The notes below the pieces were generated by a model. The model ran no database searches. It worked only from the letters and a program-made list of their open reading frames with translations, and was not told where the DNA came from. The translations under genes and the position numbers were made by a program. A stretch of DNA of 64,000 nucleotides. It comes from Metridium senile (taxonomy: Eukaryota; Cnidaria; Anthozoa; Actiniaria; Metridiidae). Where the stretch lies: the NCBI GenBank assembly GCA_949775045.1, contig OX459099.1, positions 17,964,741 to 18,028,740 of the forward strand, given 5' to 3'. Positions 22,528-34,400 of the stretch are shown one piece after another; the stretch's first letter is position 1; every line of letters begins with the position of its first letter.

Positions 22528-22833
22528 CGAGGGTCCCCTATACCACCTCGCAAAATGCGTTCACGTAAAAAAAAGTGGTCATTTCACGAATCACGCAAAA
22601 TACTGAAATTTTTCATCACATTCAAGCAAAAATCGACGTAATCACGTTTCACGGATCACGTTGAAATTGTTATTGTTTCCGTCCATGAATCACGCATAAA
22701 AAGAAAAGATGGATTCATGTGGACGCATAAAGTTTGAATCACGAATCACGGATAAAAAAAATGCTCCAATCACGTTTCACGCAAAAATAAATAGGCCGAT
22801 CACGATTCAAGCAAAAGGTATAGGGGACCCTCG
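22528..22833. mobile_element. TIR element with CGAGGGTCCCCTATACC ends
   Basis: A perfect 17-bp TIR. The interior is built from repeated TCACGAATCACG/CACGTTTCACG motifs in both orientations. It lies between flank blocks that are adjacent in the relic at about 38170-38260. Confidence 0.75.
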
Positions 22834-23840
22834 CTATTGTGACATTCTAAAATATTTGATTTATATATTTACAAGAACAAGTTAACTATCAAATTAAATT
22901 TGTCACATAATAATAATATCATAGGAAATTAAAACTGCAAAGTTTCGTAAAAATTACTCTTAAACCAACAAAAATTTGATTTTTTGAAACTAAGCATTTT
23001 TACAAAGAAATGTATATTACCGGGCATGCGATACCCTGCAAGCCTCGTTATCAGTATAGACACATATCGTACATTTTTTAGCAAAACTTCCACAAAATTC
23101 TTAGTTTAAGCAATCTATAACTACGTCAATTCAAGGGCAATCTTTACGAAACTCTGTAATTTTACTAATATCGATGTGATAAGTTTAATAGCTAATAGGC
23201 AATGTGTCACGAACGCGATTGTAATTTCTAGAACAAAGCATGGTGGGAAACTTTGTCCTTTTAATAATGTCAGCTAATACAAATCGGTTTGGCATATTCC
23301 TTTTACGAAAAATGTAAATAAGCATTATAGCAGCAGTAATATAAAACATTACAAAATTCCCATAATTCCTTGAAATCGTTGCTAGCTTTTTGCTGGACTA
23401 CAATTCCCAGAGTACTTTGCAATCTCACATTGTCGCTGTTGCACACTAATTGTTGTGTTCAAATCATAGAAGCTAAGGCTGAGATGGATTATGGGAAATT
23501 ATAATTATATATACGGGTCTTGAGAGATGCAGTCACTGAATAATAATGTAAAGATAGTAGGGCCTTAGTCTGAGTGCTTGTTGTCTTATTCATAAAGTAT
23601 TACAATATTAACTATTAAAAATCACATCCACAATTCCAGTCTCAGTTTTAATGATCTATAATGTATCGTTTGAACATGATAACCTCAGTGTTTTAGTTGA
23701 GGTGTATCTGGTACATGTTGCCTAGCATGTGAGATTATAATACCAATTTCAGACTGATCTAATCTAGATGTTATTTCAGTAGAGTTCAAAAACTATAGCC
23801 ATGTATAATGGTTGGGAATAAATAGTTAAATGCTTTTATT

Positions 23841-24490
23841 ACTCGGGATTTCCAAAGGAAACCCGAGTCTTAAAATGGGCTTCAATGTTTTTTGTTTTTT
23901 TCTTGGGTCGCGATTGATTGGCGATTGCCGAGCGCTTAGCTTCTCGGCAAAGAACAACAAACTTATACGCAAAACTTTTAAGTTTAAACTTAATCGCTTC
24001 AACCTATTATCTAGCAGTTGAACGATGTTCAAAGTAATATTTCTTTGTTTACAATATGTCAGATAACGTGACCGATTTTAAACATCAAGGTCAAGCTCGA
24101 CAACAACAAATATAAAAGAGCTGAAATCAGCCTCTCTGAAAACTACATCCAACAGCCTAAATTAAATCGCCTCAAATATAACACCAATTGCTTTAGTGAC
24201 TAGTATCTATCTTGCTTTTTCTTGCGTATATTTTGCAAGAACAACTTTTATAATAACACTGTTTCTAGACAGTCTTTGAGCTCGCATGTAAACACTGCAC
24301 GAACCGAACATCGATATCCAGGTAAAAGCATTACAGGCAAGCGGATCACGGACTGAAGGAACGGACCAAACAGAAAAGGAGGACGACCAAAAAAATAACT
24401 TTTTTTCCCCTTCAAATCATCTCAAGCTAATCCAAGAAAATGATTACATATATCGTAATGAAGCCCGAGTTCACGCAGTTATGCGTCTAG
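23841..24490. mobile_element. Helentron/Helitron-like non-autonomous element
   Basis: The 5' end ACTCGGGATTTCC has a matching GGAAACCCGAGT a few bases later. The 3' end has CCCGAGT, a hairpin (ACGCAGTTATGCGT) and then CTAG against a T-run. The copy C flank (near 31140) shows an uninterrupted TTTTTATTTTGTATTGTC at this position. Insertion into T-rich DNA without target duplication, subterminal repeats and a 3' hairpin plus CTRR fit this class. No Rep/helicase ORF is present. Confidence 0.5.
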
Positions 24491-24654
24491 TTTTGTATTG
24501 TCTAAGCATTAGCTAGAGTGCAAACACTAAACCCGTGAAACAAAATCTAACATTCAAAATGTAATAGTCGTAGAATATCGTAGAATAATTGGAAGTTATA
24601 TATATAAAAAAATCACTTATTTAACGTCTGTATTTAGACAGTGGCTAATTGGGG

Positions 24655-24910
24655 AGACTCAGACTCAGACTCACTACCTCAACGTTGAATATTTTAGCAC
24701 ACAACTCAACAACTTATAGCACATAGATCATATGTTCATTTTTACAGAGAGAGGAAAATCGGATAACTCGGAGAAAAACCCTCGTAGCATAGGAGAGAAG
24801 AACACATCAAACAAACTCAACTCACTTATAATTCATGCCCGAGCCGGTACTCGAACCTGGATCACAGCGGTGAGAGGTGCGCGGTAAACCACTAAGCCAA
24901 CCATGCCACC
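24655..24910 (-). repeat. tRNA-derived SINE
   Basis: On the minus strand the head has an A-box-like TGGCTTAGTGG and a B-box-like GGTTCGAGTACC. It is followed by a body with GAGGGTTTTTCTCCGAG and ATTTTCCTC motifs, often seen in invertebrate SINEs. Confidence 0.65.
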
Positions 24911-26460
24911 CTTGTTGTTGTCGAAACAATCTGCAGTTGGTGCAATTTTTTATAATAATAAATGAATATAATATATTTTAATGTAATAATATGTATTTAG
25001 TTGTCAAATAAGTGCTAAAATTATAAGATATATAATCAAAATGCAGAAGGAGGGTTTTGAGGATCTCAGCACAATGTATAAGTTAATTGACAAAATTGTT
25101 ATTAAATCTCAATGAATAATCTATAGAAAACTATTTTTAGAAGCAGGTACTGTATTTCTTGAATCATAATTATTATTTAGAAATTCTGATAAGGATGGAA
25201 ATCAACAAAATTTCCTGTCCTAGTAATAGGAGAAACAGTACGTAGACATTAACTGACAAATAGAAAAGGACTAATCTTTCCTGAAAGAACGACTGTTTTA
25301 GATTCTTGTTATAAGAAGTTCATCAAATCATCAATTAATCATAACCGTAACCGCAAAATTATAATAATAGTTTCTCAGATACCGATGGAAGCCTGTCAAC
25401 AAAGATTTCTCTGAATAGAAATGAAACTGCAGTTGTTAAGATTTCCCTGAATTCACTGACAATGAACAGATCGTTGATGCCCTTTAATTTTGGATTGCCG
25501 CTTCTGTGTGAACACCTCTTCTTATTCGCAATAACCTCGGCTTTTAACAGTTCATAGCCAGAAAAACCGTACCGTCATGCGCATTAGTAACGCGACACTT
25601 ATGCTCTCAAGTTAACAGAGAATGTAGGGAACCAGAATTTCCTATCCTTGATAACTCGGCAACCGCGTCATTAAAAAAAACTTTTCCTCCTCTAGGTTGA
25701 TTAACCTAATTACATGCTACAATAAAAACACAGAAACAACGCCAAAACGTTAAAATGTGTGTCGGTTTTACAACTTATAACTTTGTCATGGTTTCCAGCC
25801 CTCATTCCTTTGTCAAATGACCGATTTGCTCAAAATTACTCTATTATTACGGTCTCAAGCTAAGGGCCAATATGTTTATTGTCAGTGTTCCCCCTCGGGT
25901 TTGATTCATTGGTCATATGTTTTTATGGTCTCCCTATTTTCAAATGAATCGGCCACAAACTCATGTCGGTTTTAGACAATTTGTTTCGGTATTATTCAGG
26001 TTTCAAGACATTGGCAATGTTTTGTTGACGTACGTTCTTTGTTTCAGACATCACAATAGAGCTTAATTATAAGCTAATTAATTAATTGTATTTGAATCGC
26101 GATAATCACATAGGTGACAAATTCTTTGTAATTTTGTAACAAATATGGATGGTTATACTATATATGGCGCACTAATAACAATTGTTTTATTGAACTGACA
26201 TGAACTCATAAATAATTAGCTCCACCCACAATGGTTCGGAATTTCTGGAGATGCGCCACAATTCTGAGTTTATTTTTCAACGCTGCTTGACTGACATGAA
26301 CGTGCAACACTGATTTGCCATCGATGGAATAATTGATGACAAGCATATATCACTTGTTTACCGGAAATTCTATTTTAATCAAAGCATTTTACGAGGTAAA
26401 GGTGCTATACTAAACTTATTAACTTTATTGAATCGAGAAATCTCGAGTATTGATACTAAG
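24911..26460. other. Intergenic region before ASTE1-like copy C
   Basis: AT-rich. I see no convincing exon, TIR element or long tandem repeat. The last 100 bp shares scattered similarity with the copy A upstream region (ATCAAAGCATTTTACGAGG). Confidence 0.45.
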
Positions 26461-26505
26461 CCGTAATGTCTATCAGTGTTTTTTAAAGGTAGACTACAGT
26501 ATACT

Positions 26506-26513
26506 TATATCAA
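26506..26513 (+). promoter_or_regulatory. TATA-like box of ASTE1-like copy C
   Basis: TATATCAA, 35 bp before the ATG, sits in the conserved block TAATGTCTATCAGTGT...GTATACTTATAT shared with copy A. Confidence 0.35.
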
Positions 26514-26547
26514 GAAGGAAAACACGATTCCAGACTGTTAAGTAACG

Positions 26548-29500
26548 ATGGGTATAAGAGGCCTTACGACTTACGTGGATGACATATCAAGTGTATGGAC
26601 AACTGTAGATCTAAAAGACACAAAAGTGATTATTGACGGCAAGGCTCTTCTCTATTACTTGCAAGAAAACATTGAAAGTCATTATGGAGGCCAGTGTGAC
26701 ACGATAGGCAATGCTATTGAGCATTTCTTTACTTGCTTCAAGAAAAACAAAGTCACAACGTATGTAATCTTTGATGGGCCTACTGTAGCCGTCGATAAGA
26801 AACTATCAACGCTAAAATATCGGGCACAGAAAAAAATTAATCGATGTTTTGATATGTCCAAGCCGGGGACATCAGAAGAACCAGTTGATCCTCCTTTAGC
26901 CAGGATGCTTCTTTTACAAAAAATGAAAAACCTGAAACACCTCGGAATACATTTTGCTGTTTGTGATCGGTAAGAAATGACCTATTACATCTAGGGGATT
27001 ATATATGGTATACTAATTGTAGAGAGAAAGAGCTTGAAAAGCTTTAAAAGGAGAGGGACTGGACGACCGGAAAAAGTTATTTCTTACCTAATGTACACGC
27101 TTGGGGGCAAATAAATTGTGATTCCGCTGTGCACCTAATTTGCTGACTCAAAATATTATTAATAAACTTATTATATAAACTTATATCTCCATTGTCATTT
27201 TAACGAGTTTATTTCCTTTTACTGATGTTTAAGTCCATGGCCAGTGCAATGAATCCCAATTTCCCAGTCCCTCTATCAGTTGACTGGCTTTGATATTTGG
27301 AATGGGTAACACTGATACGGGCCTGTCATTATTGTCTTTACATTATCACCCTTGCAACCAGAAACATTAAATACAAAATCAAATTGCAATACCTCATTAC
27401 AACTTTACTCGTCTTTGATCACAGTGACTGATAGTCACCAATTTTTGCAAACAAGCACTACTACACAGCAGCAATGTGATTTTTTTTATTTCATGGATAT
27501 ATAAAGTGTGCACAAAATAAACTTTGACATGACATTTATTTTGGAAGCTCACAAGAAATCTGAGGTCCAGGTGGGGTTTGAACCCAAGACCTCTCTCTTT
27601 TGTTCATGTTAAACTGAATTCCTCAAATGTATTTTTTTTTTTACTATTTTCAGTGAGGCAGACCAGGAAATAGCATCTCTTGCTAACCAATGGAATTGTC
27701 CAGTAATAAGTCAAGATAGTGACTTCTTCATCTATGAGCTTCCTGCAGGGTACATACCTCTTACTCATCTGAATGTAAATATGCTTCGTAAAACACGTAT
27801 ATATCATCGTGAGAAACTGTCACAGCATCTAAATGTTCAGCCACATTTGCTTCCACTTTTAGTCTCACTATTAGGGAATGACTACGTAGGCAGAGATGTT
27901 TTGGCACCCTTTCAGAGGGCACTCCAAAGTAATCAACATTCATCCTCAGGGCAATCTACTGATTCACATATAGCTGTGAGGATGAGGAAAATTTGCAGTT
28001 TTCTTGCAAATTCCACTACCCCAGATGACTCATTGCAGTCTGTTCTCGCCATCATCACTAAAGACAATGAAAGAGCATCTTTAGAGAAAACCTTGCTTGA
28101 GTCAATGGACGAGTACAAGATATTAGATGAAGCTAGTACTTTAGCAATGTATTTCGAGAGTGGTAATATCCAGAGTCGCCTTGAAAACGTTCCTGCATAT
28201 GTGATTGATAGATATCGCCATGGCAACTTCCCTGTTAGGTATTTTGGTGTTATTTCCTGCGGAAGGATCAAACTAAAATCCCAGGTTGAAGATATGAGCA
28301 AAATCTCATCCAATAACTGTTCGCTAAAACTGAGGCAAGTCATATATGGCATTCTACCAACACCAACACAGTCTGTAATGGAATGGGATCGGGATGGTTT
28401 GGATCTAAAGGAATATAGTGTTCAACCACTTGTTGGACCAGTTAAGGGCTACGGTGATCTACCCAACTTAGAAAGTCTTCAAGAGCAAGATGGGAACCAA
28501 CGTAGGAAGTTGTTGCTATCCATACTTGAATCAAATACAGCAATTCAGTCATTGCCTGACACCGAGCAGCTTTTTGCAGCATCTATTCGTTACTGGATCC
28601 TACACGCCACACCAAAGGTAACCCAAAGATGTGTCCAGACGTTGATTCTACAAAACCTTCTACAAAGAACCTCAACTAAGCAGGAGACAACGAAACCAAA
28701 TGTTGATATTGCTTTACGTCATAGTTTAGCACAATGGCAGGCAGTGATGACTGAAACTCTTCATCTGAATAAAATACTTCGAGATGCATTTCCTGAACCT
28801 GATCTGTCAAAACTCTTCAATAGTGCTAGTGTCACCACTCAAACGATCAAGTATGAACTCAACCAAGGTAAGAACCATATTAAGATGATTGACTACTTTA
28901 TGAAAATGTAATTAGAAATGTTTCTTAGAATTTAATCGTTTCTGCATGCATGAGATATTGGACTTTGATCATGAATAGTACCCACTCTGCAAGTTCGAAT
29001 GTAAAATGGCAAAAATGTAACCCCCTTCCAAAAACCCCCCTTCCAAAAAATAAATGTTTTGGCTTATTGGTTGCTTTGGTAATACAGAAACAAACGTGCG
29101 CGGGGTCCGTGCACGTTACTAAAATTCGAGCTCTCCAAAGTAGTCAGCCACTTTATAAAAGAAAAACTAATATTTAAAACCAATGAACATTTACAGAAAT
29201 GCAGATAACAGTCGACACCAAGTATCGGTTCTATAATATCAGTTCTAACAATTATTATCACACCAGCTGTAAGGTTAATTTCACAGAAAACTACTATCTT
29301 GGACAAACGTAGGTTGCAAGGAAATGTTTTTTGTAATAAAAATCCTCAATAAAAACGCAATAGAATTTGACTGGAAGATTGCGAACCCATGCAGTCATAA
29401 TAACATTGGCCCCGAGAGTGGGGCGGGGATGAACTCATCATTGAGGTTTGATACAAATAATGATCACATTTGAAGAACATTTGCAACTTTTTTTTTTTTT

Positions 29501-29672
29501 TTTGTTCATGCTTACAACTTTGCTTTGTCTTTTAGGAAAGTTACTGAAGCACATAATTTTCCCATTGGATCACTTTAATAAGATTTACGATGCTGCAACC
29601 CATGGACTAGATGATAGTCATTGGTTTACTAGCAGTACATCACGTGTAGAAACAGACAAAGCTAAACGTTAA
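26548..29672 (+). CDS. Asteroid/ASTE1-like XPG-fold nuclease, copy C (three exons, 590 aa)
   Basis: A close paralog of the gene at 10224. The exons are 26548-26969, 27654-28867 and 29536-29672. Exons 1 and 2 are exactly 422 and 1214 bp, as in copy A, despite many substitutions, which indicates selection on the frame. The XPG-N motifs MGIRGLTTYV, VIIDGKALLYYL and YVIFDGPT are present, and XPG-I reads EADQEIASLANQW...VISQDSDFFIYEL, so the four acidic positions seen in copy A are kept. The Tyr/Trp-rich stretch of copy A after LTH is replaced by LNVNML. Exon 3 stops at a TAA (29670-29672). The next 29 codons in the same frame (29673-29759, TGA at 29760) match the conserved tail of copy B (KKQVNSATNRFAAL), so the stop looks like a recent C-terminal truncation of 29 residues. 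Confidence 0.88.
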
Positions 29673-29762
29673 GTGAAAAAGAAAACTACCAAGAAACAAG
29701 TCAATTCAGCTACGAATCGCTTTGCTGCTCTAGCTGAGCTGTCCTCTGACACCGATGAATGA

Positions 29763-30895
29763 CCTTCTGAACTAAATGTCGCTGTGCTTGATCCTGTTTA
29801 TCTTTCCAATGACCATCAATGAAGAAAAAACAAAGGCGCGGTGATGCATGGATTACTATGTATCCTTAACAGCATGACAAAGCAAGCACTAGTATTAGAT
29901 AAAACAACATTTAATAACCACGATGACGACATGTACATTCCTCACTCCTTTCTATTATTATAAAAATCGTTTAAAATCATATAAAAAATATCTTCCTTCT
30001 TATTATGGAAGTTTTATATTCTATTTTATCAAAACATCTGACTCACTCCCATTATAGCTATAGAATGATATATAGACATTCAAAACAAACTGAATTGTGA
30101 ATAATTTTAACTGATTAATTTTTATTGTTAAAATACTGATTGAAGTGCGCAAATTCACTGTTGGTCTTGTAAGATTAAAATAGAAAAGTAGATCTTGTTT
30201 AGTATGAATTACAATTCTCAAATTGTGGTTTTAACAATTACATAAGATGTGCCATACATTTTGGTCTTGGAATGCACTTATATCCAGTATTCATTTTAAA
30301 AACAGTTATTGCAAGTTAGTTTATACATTTATATTCTCAGCACTTATTGATAGAAAGAGGTAGTATTTCTGGTCATGTTACCTCACTTAACACATTATAG
30401 CAGCAGAAATATAAAACATTGCAAAATTCCCATAATTCCTTGAAGTCGTTGTTAGCTTTTTACTGGAGTACAACTCCCAGAGTGCGCTGCAATCTCACAT
30501 TGTCGCTATTGCACAAAAATTGTTGTGTTCAAATCATCTGAGAAGCTAAGACTGAGATGGATTATGGGAAATTATAATTATATGTACGGGTCTTGAGAGA
30601 TGCAGTCACTGAATAATAATGTAAAGATAGTAGGGCCTTTGTCTGAGTGCTTGTTGTCTTATTCATAAAGTATTACATTATTAACTATTAAAAATCACAT
30701 CCACAATTCCAGTCTCAGCTTTAATGATTTATAATGTATCGTTTGAACATGATAACCTGTGTTTTCGTTGAGGTGTATCTGGTACATGTTGCCTAGCATG
30801 TGAGATTATAATACTAATTTCAGATCTAATGTAGATCTTATTTCAGTAGAGTTCAAAAACAATAGCCATGTACAATGGTTGGGAATAGATAGTTT
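29763..30895 (+). repeat. 3' flank of copy C, paralogous to the copy B flank
   Basis: Collinear with 21470-23840, without the insertions found there. It ends in the ATTAT microsatellite. Confidence 0.75.
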
Positions 30896-31115
30896 TAACT
30901 ATTATATTATATTATATTATATTATATTATATTATATTATATTATATTATATTATATTATATTATATTATATTATATTATATTATATTATATTATATTAT
31001 ATTATATTATATTATATTATATTATATTATATTATATTATATTATATTATATTATATTATATTATATTATATTATATTATATTATATTATATTATATTAT
31101 ATTATATTATATTTA
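30896..31115. repeat. (ATTAT)n microsatellite
   Basis: About 43 nearly perfect 5-bp units. Confidence 0.97.
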
Positions 31116-31451
31116 ACAAAATAAAAACATTTAAAAATGTTTTTATTTTGTATTGTCTATAAAATATAGTAGAAAGTAAACATTTACTGTGTTTTCAGTG
31201 TTTTCAAAGGCACAGGCATGAATTTCGTCATATTTCATGCAATGGCTGGATGAAAGACGTTTGCGACCTCATAAAATGCACTCAAAAGTTGTTTTGGACA
31301 TGACCGCATGCCTTGCACTGGCAATGTTTTTCGTTCAAGTGTTCGTTTTAAGAGAGAAACGTGCGTCTTTTAAGGCATGATAAGGAAAAATGCGCAAAAC
31401 AAATAGATTTTTTTCTAAATCAGCATGCAACGTAAAAATTAATGCCCTTAA

Positions 31452-34400
31452 GGTGGCTCGAGGTAGTTTTGAATGGCGCACACATCTCTTTTTGAATTCG
31501 CAATTACATGATCTTATCTTCGCCCCATGAATGTGAATTTTTTACCAAATGACAGTCTTGGATGAAAGTTTTGAATGATGTTTTAATTATGCTAATCAAA
31601 GTTTCCATAGCAACGATAAACAACTTTTTTGTAAAATGGTTTTTCTTAAATATCTTTTGAATTTGAGCTGATTGCGAAAAACCAATAAATGTGCTATAAA
31701 CTGCTACGTTTAGCACATCAATTGGGAAAGTTAGAAGAAAAGTTATCTGTTCGATAACGAATAAATCACGAAAACATTTAAATGTGTATTTTGTTCGTGT
31801 GTAAATATAAGCGGTCATAACATTTCATAGGATGCACAAATTATGATTGTAATACTGCAGAATGTTTCCTTGGACCTCCATTTAAACTCCCTGCGGAAAG
31901 CTCTGGTTAATATGTAGGTAATGCAGAGATCGAGCTTTTTATTAAAATGAAGTTTTGCTTGACATTTTCACTCTTTCATAACTACGATCACAATTGCGTA
32001 TAACTCACAAAAGAACAAATGAAAATGAGTGATATCTTTGCAATACAGTTTTAGATATATAGTTAATAATGTTGCAAAATTTTAGTCAAATCCATATAAA
32101 AGAACGTTTTTAAAAGTAGCGCCGAAGTTGAAGTACGAAAGTAGCGCCCGCTGAATGAAAATTTACTACAACGAGCGTGACATAACGTGTTTATTTCAGT
32201 GGCTAATTAACATGCAGCGCATAGTGTTAAATTCCTCTATGCACGCTTAGTCTAATGAGAAATCTTTTTTATATTGTAATTATTGAAAGTTTCTTATTCT
32301 CATCGCGCATTCCAGCTCGAATACAACATGGGTCGTACTTTTAGTGTAGATGTTAAACGTGGGAAAAGGGAACAATTAAAAAAGTCGAGGGAAAAACGGT
32401 GAAAGGAACAAACAGTTAAATTAAAGCGACCCACCCGAAAAAGCAGCAAAACATGTACCCCTTCTTCGAACAACCCGCACGCCTGATTTCTTGAAGAAGA
32501 ATTACATCATAAACATGAAATGTTAACAAATTTGATAATTACATATAATAATTATACTTTATAATCATATCTAACAATTATATTATATTTATTTAATAAT
32601 CATATCTTATATATATACACTTAAAAAATTCATGAATAATTAATGAGACATTTTCAAAAGAAACCATGACCATGACGAGTGTTGTAAATCTGATACAACA
32701 CTAGTGTTGTATATCCTGATTTGCATAAGTTTTAACTGGTAATTTTACGGCAAAATTTATTTTAATCTTGAAAATTTTGGTCAAATATGAAAGAGCTTAC
32801 CTAGACATTTTTTAAGTAGTTTACAACATTCGCGTCCGTGTTGTATCGGCGATACAATCGCGCGCCTTCGGCTTGCGATTGTATCTGCCGATACAACACG
32901 GCCGCTCATGTTGTAAACACTACATACATAGCTACTTGTAACTTCTTGTAAGTTAATATAAACCACTGGCCTGCCTAGATTAGTGCTCTTACTATTTGCA
33001 GGTCGAAATGAAGATGTCAAAATGAGAATAAGAAACTTTCAATAATTACAATATAAAAAGACTTCTAATTAGACTAAGCGTGCATTGAGGAATTTAACAC
33101 TGCGCGCTGCATGTTAAAGTGTATATGAACTCTCGCGGTTTTTTGGCGATTTAAGAAGTTGATATATAGCTAAGTCATGAAATGCAAAAAAAAAATGGAT
33201 TTGAACATTTATTCGCGGAGAAATAGCGCTCTAAACTTTAAAATCGACCGCGCCCCTTCGGGTTGGCCGGGAATTGGGCCTTTGAAGAGACTGGTTCTAG
33301 GTCATTGATGACGTAAATTCGGGACCATCTCGCAGCTTGTACAAAGGCTAGTATGCGGACATTAGTAAACGTATCATCGTTTTACAGGAGTTTTTTAGAC
33401 ACTGTGCCAAGCAGAACCGTTCTGGGAGGTTGTTCTAATAGAGTAGAGGACAAGAGAGGCATTCGACTGCATTAATATATTTGGGCAAAGATCATCCGCT
33501 TGCTAAAGCGAGAAGACGTAAAAGCGTCAACTTGGTTTGACAAAGACTCGTTCTGCTACTTTAGCAGTAGTCTTTTCAACGGCAAACCCCAAAATTATTC
33601 CCTGAAATATTTGTTAGTGAATTGAAGAAACATCTGGCTCATCTAATAAGAGTTGAAGTTGGAATTATACCCTGTTCAAGCCTAGATTTATAGGATGAAG
33701 AACCAAAACAAATGTCGAGCAGAAACAACGCGTATACGAATGGTAATGAAGCGTTTCAAACTATGGCAAATGTATCATGGCAACTGAAATAGTATAAGTA
33801 TAACTGAAATCTTTGCTATATTCTACTTTGAAGATATTATATTGAAATATGATTGAACTGTTTATATAACTTCTAAAGAAAGCCGTTCTATAGTGTCACG
33901 AGTCAGATTTTCGCGTACGATAATTACTAATGATCGCCGGGTTGAAAAAACTAGCGAGAGGCCGCCGGTCAAGTTAATCATTTAACTCTGATACTAATAA
34001 TACTAGTAATCAAGTTTCAAAATGGATTTAAAGTAGTTTTAGAATAAAGATTTCTAAAACTAGTCATTGAATCATTGAGTGTAACTTATAAAAACAATTT
34101 ATGATAACTTATCACAAATTATTATTTTGTTGTTGTTGTTGTTGTTGTATTCTTTATTATGGAGCACTTTTTATGAGTTCAAAATGGCATTTTATTATAA
34201 AAATATGTTCCACTACAAATGGATAAAACGGGAATTTTATCAGGGGAAATCGAAAAATTGAAGCGTTGAAACGGTAGTAGTTGTAAAACATCACTGTTTG
34301 TTTCAAGCAGGATGTTTTGTGTGATTTTTTCACTAACTGTCTTCAGTCAGTCGTTCTGTATTTAGCCGCTGGCGATCGTAATGACCAGCGATTTAAACAT

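Larger units (their letters stand above)
21470..23840 (+). repeat. 3' flank of copy B, paralogous to the 3' flank of copy C
   Basis: Blocks at 21480, 21640-22090, 22360-22400, 22840-23000 and 23330-23835 match 29850-30890 in order. Markers include ATATCTTCCTTCTTATTATGG, TATTCTCAGCACTTATTGAT and GATGGATTATGGGAAATTAT. The copy B flank is longer because of the insertions at 22103 and 22528 and extra unique sequence. Confidence 0.8.

Noticed and set aside
30879..31124. ORF of repeated IILYY
   Set aside because: Translation of the (ATTAT)n microsatellite.
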